Assembly: GCF_000829415.1 (NCBI RefSeq)
Contig: NZ_AP014637.1
Location: forward strand, 2,740,001 to 2,804,000
Direction: 5' to 3'
Source: Pseudomonas sp. StFLB209
GTDB lineage: Bacteria; Pseudomonadota; Gammaproteobacteria; Pseudomonadales; Pseudomonadaceae
Length of the DNA stretch: 64,000 bases
Shown: positions 42,796-51,749 of the stretch, one piece after another
Position numbering within the stretch: position 1 is the first letter of the stretch
Layout: each line of letters opens with the position of its first letter
Made by a program: the position numbers and the translations under genes
Notes under the pieces: model-generated
Seen by the model: only the letters and a program-made list of their open reading frames with translations
The model's database searches: none
Told to the model about the DNA's origin: nothing

Positions 42796-43226
42796 CCATC
42801 AGGTCCTTTTATGAGAGTTGGTTTGGAAAAGGAACCGCGGACTTTAAGAGCCAAGTGTGATGATTAATTGGCAGTTTGATTAAATTATGCCACCAGCTTT
42901 AGAGGGTTTGTTTCAATATGTAACAGGCGCGTGAGCAAACTCTAATGCAACCTGCTGTTTTTATGAGCCTGACGCAGTGGACTGATTTTTATCAGGTTTA
43001 GCGTTATTAAAACGGAGCGCCGCGAGTCCTGAGTTTGATTGTTAGTTTGTCTGACAATCATTGGTTGTCGTAAAGACGGGAAAAATAGATTGCTGTTAGT
43101 GGCGCTTTTTCTCAGCTGCTGATGGCACCGATGATGGCTCGTTAGTTGCAAAACTGCCATCAAACTGTCATTTGTCATCGCCAATATGCCGCCCCTGTAC
43201 TGAAACAGTTCCAGGGTGTGTGAACG
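42796..43226. promoter_or_regulatory. AT-rich divergent control region with a Pho box
   Basis: 431 nt between the phosphatase gene and the T2SS operon, distinctly AT-rich. The clear element is the Pho box at 43154-43171 facing the T2SS operon. Towards the phosphatase gene I see only weak half-sites (for example CTGTTAC-N4-TGAAAC read on the minus strand near 42910-42930). No gene is convincing here. Confidence 0.65.
43154..43171 (+). promoter_or_regulatory. Pho box (PhoB binding site)
   Basis: CTGCCAT-CAAA-CTGTCAT: two 7-bp direct repeats separated by 4 nt, with only one mismatch from the CTGTCAT consensus. A possible -10 (CAATAT, 43182-43187) lies about 11 nt downstream, as in PhoB-activated promoters. 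It places the operon from 43227 under phosphate starvation control. Confidence 0.8.
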
Positions 43227-44867
43227 ATGGTCTCTTTGCGGCGGCGCGGTGTGTTGGGGTGGATGACCATGGGCGCCATGGCTCCCTGGTTATCGGCCTG
43301 TTCGACGCTGGGTGGGGCCGCCGGCCAGGGTGGCCAGGTCGACCTGCTGTACGTCGCCGATACCCTGGACGCACGCCAGCCCGGCCTGCCGGTAGTACCT
43401 GCCACGCGCCTTGGCCCGGCGACCCGGATCGGCCAGGCCCCCTGGATCAGCGGGGCCAATGCACGGTCCGCGCAGCAACGCATGCTTGACCCGCTGCTCG
43501 ATGCCAGCCAGGCCGGTGAGGTGCAAACGGGCGGTTACCCGGTGCTTGGTGCCGTGTTGCAGCGCCTGCGCAACGAGGCCGGGGAAGGCAATAGCCTGAC
43601 TCTGGAGAACGGCCAGTGCTGGAATGGCAGTGGCCTGGCGTACCTGACCCAAGGCTTGTCCGGTGTGCAGGGCAGTGCACTGCTGGGCAGCGACGTGCGG
43701 GTCAGCAGTGACGAGCGTCTGCTCTGGCCGCAGGCCTGTGCCGGTTTGTACCGACAGTTCAAACATCCGGTACTGGGCGCGGGGCTGGACGCTGACACCG
43801 CGCAGCGTTTCGGTACCCGGTCAGTGAGCTTCTTTAGCCGTGGCGGGCTGCGCATCGCGGTGGTGGGCGTCACCGACCCTTACGCGAAAGATCAAAAACC
43901 GTCGCTGCAACAATGGCTGGACAACCTGCGGCCGGCGTTCGAGCAGGCGCGCGCCGAAGCCGATCTGGTGATTGCCTTGGCCGACACGGGCACCGGCCCC
44001 GGGCTGTGGCTGGCCGAACGAATTCCCCAACTGGATATTCTGCTCTGTGCCCGTGGCCAGGACCTGTGGCCGCAACCGGTGCAGGCACTGCAAGCGTCTG
44101 GCAAACAGGTGCCGGTGATCTTCGGCGGCATGCGAGCCAGCGGCGCCTTTCGTATTCGCTGCCAGCAACGCAACGGCCAGTGGCAGTTCAGTGCGCATTT
44201 TTATCCGGCGCTGGAAGGCGCGCTGAGCGCGGCCGATCAGGCCGAGGCCCAGCGGATTCGCCAGCTTGCCCAGCAGCAGCGCGCGGCCCACGCCGGCTGG
44301 CTCGACCAGCCGCTGGCGCGAGCACCAGAGCCGCTCTGGCGGCGTGATGTGCGCGGCGGCAGTTGGGACCGCTTGCTGCATCAGGCTCTGGCACAAAAGC
44401 CCGACAGCCTGGTGCTGCTGCCCGGCCTGCGGTATGACAGCCCGTTGCAGCGTGGGCAGATGATTACCCGCGAACACCTGCTCAGCCTGACCGGCAGCTA
44501 TCCGGCGCCGGTGGTCGATGTGTCGGCCAAACAGGTGCCGCAAGTGCTGGAAAACGCCGCCGAGCAACTGTTCGGTGAGCCGCTGTTGCTCGATAACAGC
44601 CAGGACCTGCCGCGCTGGTTCGGCCAGCCCTGGCAGGTCACCTACAGCGCCAGTGGCAAACGTGTCAGCGGCCTGGGCGAACCTGAAGGCCTGTGCCGCA
44701 CCTTTGGTCCGGGCGTCGATGCCCAGGCCGGCCAGCCGCTGTGGCAACACCTGGAAGCCTGGCTGCGCGAACGCCCCGAGGGTTGGCAACTGGCGAGCCT
44801 GGCGGTGCCGCCGGTGCGTTACGTACAGGGCCATCCTGGCTGGCACCCGCGCGAGACAAACGCTTGA
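43227..44867 (+). CDS. SoxB/5'-nucleotidase-like lipoprotein lacking the metal ligands
   Basis: 546 residues. The start has SLRRRGVLGWM, a hydrophobic stretch and the lipobox LSAC (Cys25), so it is a Tat- or Sec-exported lipoprotein. The rest follows the SoxB layout: LLYVADTLDARQP for LTDTHAQLKP, GGYPVLGAVLQRLR, LENGQCWNGSG for LDGGDTWQGSA, RIAVVGVTDPY, ADTGTG for SHNG and LLCARGQD for LGGHTHD. The metal-binding His and Asp residues of these motifs are replaced (Leu47, Gln130, Thr/Arg at the others). It is therefore probably a non-catalytic relative. It precedes gspC with a TTGA stop/start overlap and so belongs to the T2SS operon. The ribosome site is weak. Confidence 0.75.
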   Translation: MVSLRRRGVLGWMTMGAMAPWLSACSTLGGAAGQGGQVDLLYVADTLDARQPGLPVVPATRLGPATRIGQAPWISGANARSAQQRMLDPLLDASQAGEVQTGGYPVLGAVLQRLRNEAGEGNSLTLENGQCWNGSGLAYLTQGLSGVQGSALLGSDVRVSSDERLLWPQACAGLYRQFKHPVLGAGLDADTAQRFGTRSVSFFSRGGLRIAVVGVTDPYAKDQKPSLQQWLDNLRPAFEQARAEADLVIALADTGTGPGLWLAERIPQLDILLCARGQDLWPQPVQALQASGKQVPVIFGGMRASGAFRIRCQQRNGQWQFSAHFYPALEGALSAADQAEAQRIRQLAQQQRAAHAGWLDQPLARAPEPLWRRDVRGGSWDRLLHQALAQKPDSLVLLPGLRYDSPLQRGQMITREHLLSLTGSYPAPVVDVSAKQVPQVLENAAEQLFGEPLLLDNSQDLPRWFGQPWQVTYSASGKRVSGLGEPEGLCRTFGPGVDAQAGQPLWQHLEAWLRERPEGWQLASLAVPPVRYVQGHPGWHPRETNA

Positions 44868-45289
44868 GCCGCCTCACCCGTGCCAGTCATCTGCTGCTGG
44901 TTGCGTTGTGCGGCTGGCTGGCGGCGCAGTGTGTGTTGCAGATCAGCAGCAAGAGCGCCAGCGCCGCCGCGCCGGTCACGCTGGCGCCGCTGCCGCAGTT
45001 GTTGAGCGAGCACTGGCACAGCCAGGCGGTGACCTCCGGCGACTTGCCGCTGACCCGCCTGCCGATCGAATACATAGGCGGCCTTAAAAGCCGTGACCTG
45101 GCGGCCACCGTGGTGGTGCTGCGCTTCGAACAGCGCCAGCGCACCCTCAGCCGCGGTCAGCGGCTGGCCCCCGGTATCGTGCTGCAAGACATCGACGAAC
45201 GCGGGCTGATCTTCGACAACCACGGCCAGCGCGAGCGGCTGCCGTGGCCGGCGCAGCGTCCTCCATTTGGCATCAAGCAACAGGGCTGA
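44864..45289 (+). CDS. gspC: T2SS inner-membrane protein GspC
   Basis: About 141 residues, starting at TTG 44864 that overlaps the preceding stop (TTGA). A single N-terminal membrane span (HLLLVALCGWLAAQCVLQI) is followed by the periplasmic HR domain (LPLTRLPIEYIGGLKSRDLAATVVVL, RGQRLAPGIVLQDIDERGLIFDNHGQRERL). It links the inner-membrane platform to the secretin through HR-N0 contact. It lacks the C-terminal PDZ or coiled-coil domain of longer GspC proteins. A longer reading from 44693 would run across the upstream gene and is not credible. Confidence 0.82.
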   Translation: MSRLTRASHLLLVALCGWLAAQCVLQISSKSASAAAPVTLAPLPQLLSEHWHSQAVTSGDLPLTRLPIEYIGGLKSRDLAATVVVLRFEQRQRTLSRGQRLAPGIVLQDIDERGLIFDNHGQRERLPWPAQRPPFGIKQQG

Positions 45290-45291
45290 AC

Positions 45292-47238
45292 ATGATCACC
45301 AAGCACTTTCGTCATCCCCTGCGCATTATCCTGCTGTGCTGCCTGCTGGGCGTGGGCCAGGCCGGCGCTGAAGAAGAGCCGGTCTACGAGGTCAATTTCG
45401 TCGACACCGAACTGTCGGAGTTCATCGACAGCGTGTCGCGCATCACCAACACCACGTTCATCATCGACCCGCGGGTCAAGGGCAAGGTCACGGTGCGCAG
45501 CATCGAGATGCTTGGCAGTGACGAGATCTACGCGATCTTCCTTGCGCAATTGCGTGCCCAGGGCTTTGCCGCAGTAGACTTGCCCAACGGCAGTGTGAAG
45601 ATCGTCCCGGATGAGTCGGCGCGCCTTGAGCCGGTGCCGGTGGAGTCCAAGCGCAGCAACGGCAAGGCCAACGACGGCATGGCCACCCGGGTATTCAATG
45701 TGCGTAACGCCGCCAGTGAACAGATGCTCAATATCCTGCGGCCGTTGATCGACCCGCGAGTCGGGGTCATCACGCCGTATCCGTCGGCCAACCTGCTGGT
45801 GATTACCGACTGGCGCAGCAACCTGGACCGGATCGACAACCTGCTGGTGCAGCTCGATCAGGTCAGCCAGGAACCGCTGGAAGTCATGGCCCTCAAGCAC
45901 GCCAGTGCCAACGACACCGCACAACTGATGACGCGGCTGCTGGCCCGTGAACAGGGCGCCGACAGTGCCCAGGTGGTCGCCGACCCGCGCAGCAACGCCT
46001 TGCTGGTGCGCGGCAGCAGCGACAGTCGCCAGCGCGTGCGGGCCCTGTTGCGGCAACTGGACAAACCGCGTGATGCCTTGCAAAGCAGCAATACGGTGGT
46101 GATGTACCTGCGCCATGCCAATGCCGCCGAGGTGGTCAAGGTGCTGCGCGGCCTGGGTCAGGAAGACAGCGCAGCGCCGCCCGGTACGGCTGGCGAAGGC
46201 GAGAAGCCGCTGGTGGTCAGCAGCAACGGCGTGCGCATGGAATATGAAGAGGGCACCAACGCGGTGGTGATGGTCGGTCCCGACAGTGAACTGGCGGCCT
46301 ATCGCAGTATCGTCGAGCAACTGGACATTCGCCGCGCCCAGGTGGTGGTCGAGGCGATCATTGCCGAGGTAACCGACACCCGCGTGCAAGAGCTTGGCGT
46401 GCAGTGGCTGTTCCAGCACGACAGCCTGGGCGGTGGCACGATCAATTTTCCGGGCGGCACCACGCCAAGCGTGGCCGCTGTCGGCGCGCTGGCGCAAAGT
46501 GGCGACAGCACCGGGCTGACGCAATTGCTCTCGGGCGTGCAGGGCGCCGCTGCCGGGGTCGGGCATATCGGTGGCGGGCTGAACTTCATCGCCCTGATCA
46601 ACGCACTCAAAGGCCAGAGCGGCTTCAACCTGCTTTCGACCCCGACCCTGCTGACCCTGGATAACGCCGAGGCGTCGATCCTGGTCGGTCAGGAAGTGCC
46701 GTTCGTCACCGGTTCGGTGACCCAGAACAACGCCAACCCCTACCAGACCATCGAGCGTCGTGAAGTGGGGGTGAAGCTGCGCATCAAGCCGCAGATCAAC
46801 ATCGACAATACGGTGCGCATGGACATCGTCCAGGAAGTCTCCTCGATTGCCGAGAGCGCAGCGGCCAGCGATGTGATCACCAACAAGCGCGAGATCAAGA
46901 CCAAGGTGATGGTCGCCGACAACGGCCTGGTGGTGCTGGGCGGGCTGATTGGCGATGAGACCACCGACAGCGACCAGCGCGTGCCGCTGCTGGGCGATAT
47001 TCCCGGGGTCGGCCGGCTGTTTCGCTCCAGCGCCAGCCAGCGGGTCAAACAGAATCTGATGGTGTTTATCCGCCCGCGCATTGTCCGTGACGACCAGACC
47101 CTGGCGCAGTTGAGCAGCGAGAAGTACCAGAACCTCAAAACCACGACCAACCTGGCGCTGCCCGAGCGCAAGGCCAGCGACAACCTGTTGCAGTTGTTCC
47201 CGTCGAGCCGCGAGCGGCTGGGCCAGGTGAGCTGGTGA
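45292..47238 (+). CDS. gspD: T2SS outer-membrane secretin GspD
   Basis: 648 residues. Signal peptide 1-26 (LLCCLLGVGQAGAEE), domain N0 (YEVNFVDTELSEFIDSVSRITN), then N1-N3 repeats (TRVFNVRNAASEQMLNILRPLIDP, MALKHASANDTAQLMTRLL, MYLRHANAAEVVKVLRGLGQ) and the secretin barrel with VGQEVPFVTGSV, ERREVGVKLRIKPQIN and LIGDETTDSDQRVPLLGDIPGVGRLF. It forms the 15-mer outer-membrane channel. Start 45292 is chosen because it begins the signal peptide and follows AGGGCTGAAC. It overlaps gspE by 4 nt. Confidence 0.95.
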   Translation: MITKHFRHPLRIILLCCLLGVGQAGAEEEPVYEVNFVDTELSEFIDSVSRITNTTFIIDPRVKGKVTVRSIEMLGSDEIYAIFLAQLRAQGFAAVDLPNGSVKIVPDESARLEPVPVESKRSNGKANDGMATRVFNVRNAASEQMLNILRPLIDPRVGVITPYPSANLLVITDWRSNLDRIDNLLVQLDQVSQEPLEVMALKHASANDTAQLMTRLLAREQGADSAQVVADPRSNALLVRGSSDSRQRVRALLRQLDKPRDALQSSNTVVMYLRHANAAEVVKVLRGLGQEDSAAPPGTAGEGEKPLVVSSNGVRMEYEEGTNAVVMVGPDSELAAYRSIVEQLDIRRAQVVVEAIIAEVTDTRVQELGVQWLFQHDSLGGGTINFPGGTTPSVAAVGALAQSGDSTGLTQLLSGVQGAAAGVGHIGGGLNFIALINALKGQSGFNLLSTPTLLTLDNAEASILVGQEVPFVTGSVTQNNANPYQTIERREVGVKLRIKPQINIDNTVRMDIVQEVSSIAESAAASDVITNKREIKTKVMVADNGLVVLGGLIGDETTDSDQRVPLLGDIPGVGRLFRSSASQRVKQNLMVFIRPRIVRDDQTLAQLSSEKYQNLKTTTNLALPERKASDNLLQLFPSSRERLGQVSW

Positions 47239-48692
47239 GTGGTCTGCTGGCTTACCGCCTGGCGCGTCAGGCCGGCGTTGCCCGGGTGCCGACCGAGCAG
47301 GGCTGGCAGTTATGGCTGCGCGCCGGGGCGGATACCGACACCTTGCAGGAAGTGTTGCGCGTGCATGGTCGGCCGACGGCGGTCGAGCATCTGAGCGCCG
47401 CCGATTACGAGCAGCGGCTGGGCGGCCTGTACCAGGCCGGAGAGTCGGCCACCGCAGCGCTGATCGAAGGCATCGGCGCCCAGGTCGATCTCGACAGCCT
47501 GATGAGCGAGCTGCCGAAGATCGAGGACTTGCTGGAAAACGATAACGACGCCCCGGTGATCCGCCTGATCAACGGCCTGTTTGGCGAAGCGCTGCGGCTG
47601 CAGGCTTCGGACATTCATGTCGAGACCTTTGAAGCCAGCCTGGTGATCCGTTTGCGGGTCGATGGTCATCTGCGCGAAGTGCTGCGTCCGCCGCGGGCCT
47701 TGTCGGCCATGCTGGTGTCGCGGATCAAGGTCATGGCGCGGCTGGACATCGCCGAAAAGCGCCAGCCCCAGGATGGCCGTATCACCCTGCGCGCCGCAGG
47801 CCGTGAAGTCGACATCCGGGTTTCGACCTTGCCGGGCATTCACGGCGAGCGGGTGGTGATGCGGGTACTGGACAAGCAGGCCAGCCTGCTGGACCTTGCC
47901 AACCTCGGCATGCCCGCAGCTGTCGAGCGCGGCTTGCGCGCCTGTCTGGCACGACCCAACGGTATCGTGCTCAGCACCGGGCCGACCGGCTCGGGCAAGA
48001 CCACCACGCTGTACGCCAGCCTCAACAGTCTCAATGACGGCTCGTGCAATATCCTCACCGTCGAAGACCCGGTGGAATACGCGATCACCGGCATCGGCCA
48101 GACCGCGATCAACCCGCGCGCCGGGCTGACCTTCGCCAGTGGTCTGCGGGCGATTCTGCGTCAGGACCCGGACGTGATCATGCTCGGTGAAATCCGCGAC
48201 CAGGAAACCGCACAGATCGCCGTGCAGGCCAGCCTGACCGGGCATCTGGTGCTCTCAACGCTGCACACCAACAGCGCGGTGGGGGCGGTGACACGCTTGC
48301 GGGACATGGGGGTCGAGCCGTTTCTGATTGCCTCCAGCCTCAAGGGCGTGATGGCCCAGCGGCTGGTACGTCGGCTGTGCCACTGTGCGACCGCGCAGCC
48401 CTTGCAGCCGGCCGAGCGCGAACTATGGCCGGAGCTGGCCGAACTGACCCACAGCTACCATCCCGTCGGTTGCGAGCAGTGCCAGGGCAGTGGCTACGAC
48501 GGGCGAATTGGCCTGTATGAGTTCATCGAACTGGACGACGGCCTGATTCGCCTGCTCTACGACGGCGCCAGTGAGGTGGCGATGCACGATTACCTCAAGG
48601 GCAAGCGCCAGACCCTCGCGGCAATGGCCAGCGATTGCCTGCGCAGCGGCCAGACCAGCCTGGCCGAAGTGCTGCGCGCGGTGCGGGGCTGA
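47235..48692 (+). CDS. gspE: T2SS assembly ATPase GspE
   Basis: 485 residues, GTG start overlapping the gspD stop. N1E domain, then the ATPase core: ASDIHVETFEASLVIRLRVDG, Walker A GPTGSGKTT, Asp box LTVEDPVEYAITGIGQT, Walker B region VIMLGEIRDQETAQIA, His box LVLSTLHTNSA, and the zinc module with Cys pairs (LCHC, CEQC) before GYDGRIGLYEF. It drives pseudopilus extension from the cytoplasmic face through GspL and GspF. Confidence 0.95.
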   Translation: MSGLLAYRLARQAGVARVPTEQGWQLWLRAGADTDTLQEVLRVHGRPTAVEHLSAADYEQRLGGLYQAGESATAALIEGIGAQVDLDSLMSELPKIEDLLENDNDAPVIRLINGLFGEALRLQASDIHVETFEASLVIRLRVDGHLREVLRPPRALSAMLVSRIKVMARLDIAEKRQPQDGRITLRAAGREVDIRVSTLPGIHGERVVMRVLDKQASLLDLANLGMPAAVERGLRACLARPNGIVLSTGPTGSGKTTTLYASLNSLNDGSCNILTVEDPVEYAITGIGQTAINPRAGLTFASGLRAILRQDPDVIMLGEIRDQETAQIAVQASLTGHLVLSTLHTNSAVGAVTRLRDMGVEPFLIASSLKGVMAQRLVRRLCHCATAQPLQPAERELWPELAELTHSYHPVGCEQCQGSGYDGRIGLYEFIELDDGLIRLLYDGASEVAMHDYLKGKRQTLAAMASDCLRSGQTSLAEVLRAVRG

Positions 48693-48695
48693 CCG

Positions 48696-49898
48696 ATGCC
48701 GACTTATTCCTATCAGGCGCTGGACCAGGCCGGCCGCCTGTGCAAAGCCAGCCTGCAAGCCGAGAACGAACGGCATGCCCGGCAGTTGCTGCGCGAACAG
48801 GGCCTGTTTGCCCGCAGCCTGCAGGTGCAGGCTGCCAGCACCCGGCTGCCGCGCAGCCAGCGGCTCAATCACGGCCAGTTATGTGAACTGACCCGGCAAC
48901 TGGCGACCCTGTCCAGCGCCGGCATTGCGCTGGTCGATGCGCTGGGCACGCTGGAGCGACAACTGGCACAGCCGGCGATTCGCAACCTGCTGGTGGCGGT
49001 GCGTGGCTCGCTGGCTGAAGGTCATAGTCTGGCCCAGAGCCTGCGCCGTCAGGGTGGCCTGTTCGATGGCCTGTATTGCTCGCTGGTTGAGGCCGGCGAA
49101 CGCTCCGGCAAGCTGGCGCCGGTGCTGGAGCGTCTGGCCGAGCATCTGGAGCAGGTCCAGCGCCAGCGCCACAAGGCGCGGACCGCGATGATTTATCCCG
49201 CCGTGCTGATGCTGGTTTCGCTGGCGGTGGTGATGGGCTTGATGACCTTCGTAGTGCCCAAGCTCACCGAACAGTTCAACCACAGCGGCCAGACCCTGCC
49301 GCTGGTGACCCGGCTGCTGATCGGCCTGAGTGACGCTTTGGTGTGGGCCGGCCCGTGGTTGCTCGGGCTGCTGGTGCTCGGTGGTGCGGGCGCTGGCTGG
49401 TTGTTGCGCAAGCCGCACTGGCGGTTGCGCCTGGACCGCTCGCTGTTGCGCTGGCCCCAGGTCGGCGAGCTGCTAGGTGTCCTGGAAAGCGCCCGGCTGG
49501 CGCGCAGCCTGGCGATTCTGGCCGGCAGCGGCGTGCCGCTGCTGGAGGCTTTACAGGTAGCCACCGCCACGGTCGGTAATCGCGAGGTGCACCGCGCGTT
49601 GCAGAGCGTCCAGGCCCAGGTCGAAGGCGGGGTCAGCCTGCACCGTGCCTTGACCGGCGCCGGGCATTTCCCGCCGCTGCTGTTGAACATGGTTGCCAGC
49701 GGCGAGGCCAGCGGCACGCTGCCCGACATGCTCGAACGGGTCGCGGATAACCAAGAGCGTGGCTTCACCCGCCAGGTCGACACACTCATGGCGTTGTTCG
49801 AACCCCTGATGATTTTGGTGATGGGCGCGGTGGTGCTGTTTATCGTCCTCGCCGTGCTGCTGCCGATCATGCAGCTCAACCAGGGCCTGTCCTTCTGA
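48696..49898 (+). CDS. gspF: T2SS inner-membrane platform protein GspF
   Basis: 400 residues with two homologous T2SSF domains (about 70-190 and 270-390), the conserved LTRQLATLSSAGIALVDALGTLE and ARSLAILAGSGVPLLEALQVAT segments, and three membrane spans (about 167-190, 220-240 and the C-terminal LILVMGAVVLFIVLAVLLPI). It starts 3 nt after gspE. Confidence 0.95.
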   Translation: MPTYSYQALDQAGRLCKASLQAENERHARQLLREQGLFARSLQVQAASTRLPRSQRLNHGQLCELTRQLATLSSAGIALVDALGTLERQLAQPAIRNLLVAVRGSLAEGHSLAQSLRRQGGLFDGLYCSLVEAGERSGKLAPVLERLAEHLEQVQRQRHKARTAMIYPAVLMLVSLAVVMGLMTFVVPKLTEQFNHSGQTLPLVTRLLIGLSDALVWAGPWLLGLLVLGGAGAGWLLRKPHWRLRLDRSLLRWPQVGELLGVLESARLARSLAILAGSGVPLLEALQVATATVGNREVHRALQSVQAQVEGGVSLHRALTGAGHFPPLLLNMVASGEASGTLPDMLERVADNQERGFTRQVDTLMALFEPLMILVMGAVVLFIVLAVLLPIMQLNQGLSF

Positions 49899-49916
49899 TT
49901 CATGGAGACTTTTGTT

Positions 49917-50348
49917 ATGCCTCGTTCCCGCAACCAGCGCGGTTTCACCCTGATGGAAATCATGGTGGTGATTTTCATCATCGGCCTGCTGATCGCCGTG
50001 GTCGCGCCCAGCGTGCTCGGCAACCAGGACAAGGCCATGCGCCAGAAAGTGCTGGCCGACCTGTCGACCCTGGAGCAGGCATTGGACATGTACCGCCTCG
50101 ACAACCTGCGTTACCCCAGCGGCGAGCAGGGCCTGAGCGCACTGGTCAAGGCGCCGAGCGTAGAGCCACTGGCCCGTGCCTGGCGCGCCGATGGTTACAT
50201 TCGTCGCCTGCCGGATGATCCGTGGGGCAACCCGTACCGCTACCGCGCACCGGGTCAGCACGGGCGCATCGACATTTACTCGCTGGGCGCCGACGGTGTC
50301 GAGGGTGGCGAAGGCACCGACAGCGATATTGGTAACTGGAGCCTGTAA
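49917..50348 (+). CDS. gspG: T2SS major pseudopilin GspG
   Basis: 143 residues. Leader MPRSRNQRG, then mature FTLMEIMVVIFIIGLLIAVVAP with Glu at +5, and the calcium-loop region YRLDNLRYPSGEQGLSALV ... DPWGNPYRYRAPG. GGAG nine nt before ATG 49917 supports this start over the ATG 15 nt earlier. It needs prepilin peptidase, which is not encoded in the window. Confidence 0.95.
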   Translation: MPRSRNQRGFTLMEIMVVIFIIGLLIAVVAPSVLGNQDKAMRQKVLADLSTLEQALDMYRLDNLRYPSGEQGLSALVKAPSVEPLARAWRADGYIRRLPDDPWGNPYRYRAPGQHGRIDIYSLGADGVEGGEGTDSDIGNWSL

Positions 50349-50350
50349 CG

Positions 50351-50788
50351 GTGACGCGCAGCCGCGGCTTCACGCTATTGGAACTGCTGGTCGTGCTGTT
50401 GATCGTCGGCCTGTTCAGTGGCCTGAGTGTGGCCTGGCTCAATGGCGGGCCGGGCGCCGCATTACAGGCGCTGGACCAGTTGGCCGCTCAGGCGCAGCAG
50501 CAGGCAGCCGTGGCCCGGCATAGCGGGCAGTTGAGCGGACTGCGCTGGAATGGCCGCCAGCCTGAGTTCGTCCGCTGGCAGCAGGGCCAGTGGCGGGTTG
50601 AGCCTTGGCGGCCATCGGCCTGGCCGCAGGCGTTGCGTGCCGACTGGCCAGCATCCGGTGAACCTCGGGTGATCTTCACCCCAGCCGGTGTCGCCGGCCC
50701 GGTGAATTTGCGTTGGCAATGGCCGGACGGGCAGCAGAATTGGCGCTGGGGCAGTGACAACCGGCTGCTGCGAGGCGACGCCTTGTGA
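50351..50788 (+). CDS. gspH: T2SS minor pseudopilin GspH
   Basis: 145 residues from a GTG start. The leader TRSRG is followed by FTLLELLVVLLIVGLFSG with the +5 Glu, and then a beta-rich Trp-containing body (RWNGRQPEFVRWQQGQWRVEPW). Its stop overlaps the gspI start. Confidence 0.9.
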   Translation: MTRSRGFTLLELLVVLLIVGLFSGLSVAWLNGGPGAALQALDQLAAQAQQQAAVARHSGQLSGLRWNGRQPEFVRWQQGQWRVEPWRPSAWPQALRADWPASGEPRVIFTPAGVAGPVNLRWQWPDGQQNWRWGSDNRLLRGDAL

Positions 50789-51165
50789 TTAGCGCATTGA
50801 AACGGCAGCGCGGTTTCACCTTGCTGGAAGTCATGGTCGCACTGGGTATTGCTGCGGTGATGACGGTGATGGTCAGCCAGATGCTGCGCCAGCGTATCGC
50901 GGTGCATCAGGCGGTGCAGCAGCATCGGCTCGGCAGCCTGTGCGCCCGGGAGCTGGAAGCACGTTTCAGTGTCGAGCAGTACTGGCCGGCGGCTAACCAG
51001 GTGCAGGGCCAGTTGCAGCAGGGCAACCAGACCTGCCACTGGCGTCTGGAGCTGGGCATGACCGGCGTGCGAGACCTGCGCCGTGGTGAACTGAGGTTGT
51101 TCGCCAGTCGCGACGAGCGTGAGCCGTTGGGCCAGTTCAGCCTGTTTCTGGTACGGCCACGATGA
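50785..51165 (+). CDS. gspI: T2SS minor pseudopilin GspI
   Basis: 126 residues, GTG start overlapping gspH by 4 nt. Leader LKRQRG, then FTLLEVMVALGIAAVMTVM with the +5 Glu, and the GspI pattern SLCARELEARF and ETCHW-like NQTCHWRLELG. It forms the tip complex with GspJ and GspK. Confidence 0.9.
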   Translation: MISALKRQRGFTLLEVMVALGIAAVMTVMVSQMLRQRIAVHQAVQQHRLGSLCARELEARFSVEQYWPAANQVQGQLQQGNQTCHWRLELGMTGVRDLRRGELRLFASRDEREPLGQFSLFLVRPR

Positions 51166-51749
51166 AGCATGCGCGCGGCCTGACCTTGATCGAGCTGCTG
51201 GTGGCGCTGGCGCTGACCGCCGTATTGGGCGTGGTGCTGGCGGCGCTGGTCAACGGTTGGAGCAAGGTCCGTGAGCGGCTGGGCGAGGCGAGCGAGCAGC
51301 CGCAAGTGCTGGAGTTCTGCCTGGCGCTGGAGCGGCGTTTCGACAGCCTGATCGTGCGCCAGCTCTATGAACAGCGCCTGCCGTTGCCGCTTTACGCACT
51401 GGACTGGCAACCCGCTGCCAACCAGCTGGATTGGGTAGCGCTCAGCGCCTGGCCCGAAGCGGGTGCTGCGTCGCGTCAGGAGCGTCAGCGGCTGCTGTAT
51501 GAACAACGCGAGAGGCGCCTGAGCGTGGCCACTTCGCAAGACTTGTACGCGGTTGCTGCGCCGCGCTGGCAACGCCGTGAGCAGTTGGAGGGCGTCGACC
51601 GGGTGCAGTGGAGCTTCTATCAGGGCAATCGCTGGCTGGCGTTCCCTTCCAGCGTCGCCGCATCACCGACCCGCGGTGTGCGGCTGGCGTTCGACTATCA
51701 GGGGTCACCTTATGTATGCACCTTTAATCTTGCGGATCTCACGCCTTGA
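51162..51749 (+). CDS. gspJ: T2SS minor pseudopilin GspJ
   Basis: 195 residues, overlapping gspI by 4 nt. Leader MKHARG, then LTLIELLVALALTAVLGVVLAAL with the +5 Glu. The body includes LEFCLALERRFDSLIVR and VDRVQWSFYQGNRWL, typical of GspJ. Its end overlaps gspL by 4 nt, so gspK is absent from its usual place after gspJ. Confidence 0.9.
   Translation: MKHARGLTLIELLVALALTAVLGVVLAALVNGWSKVRERLGEASEQPQVLEFCLALERRFDSLIVRQLYEQRLPLPLYALDWQPAANQLDWVALSAWPEAGAASRQERQRLLYEQRERRLSVATSQDLYAVAAPRWQRREQLEGVDRVQWSFYQGNRWLAFPSSVAASPTRGVRLAFDYQGSPYVCTFNLADLTP

Noticed and set aside
42880..42935. A Pho box directed at the phosphatase gene
   Set aside because: Only weak half-site matches (CTGTTAC and TGAAAC) with several mismatches; not strong enough to annotate.
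44693..44863. N-terminal extension of GspC starting at 44693
   Set aside because: It would overlap the 3' end of the SoxB-like gene by 170 nt and adds Arg/Pro/Gly-rich sequence before the membrane span; the TTG at 44864 gives normal coupling.
45157..46566. 469-codon open frame antisense to gspD
   Set aside because: Composition is that of a reverse-frame shadow and gspD is unambiguous.
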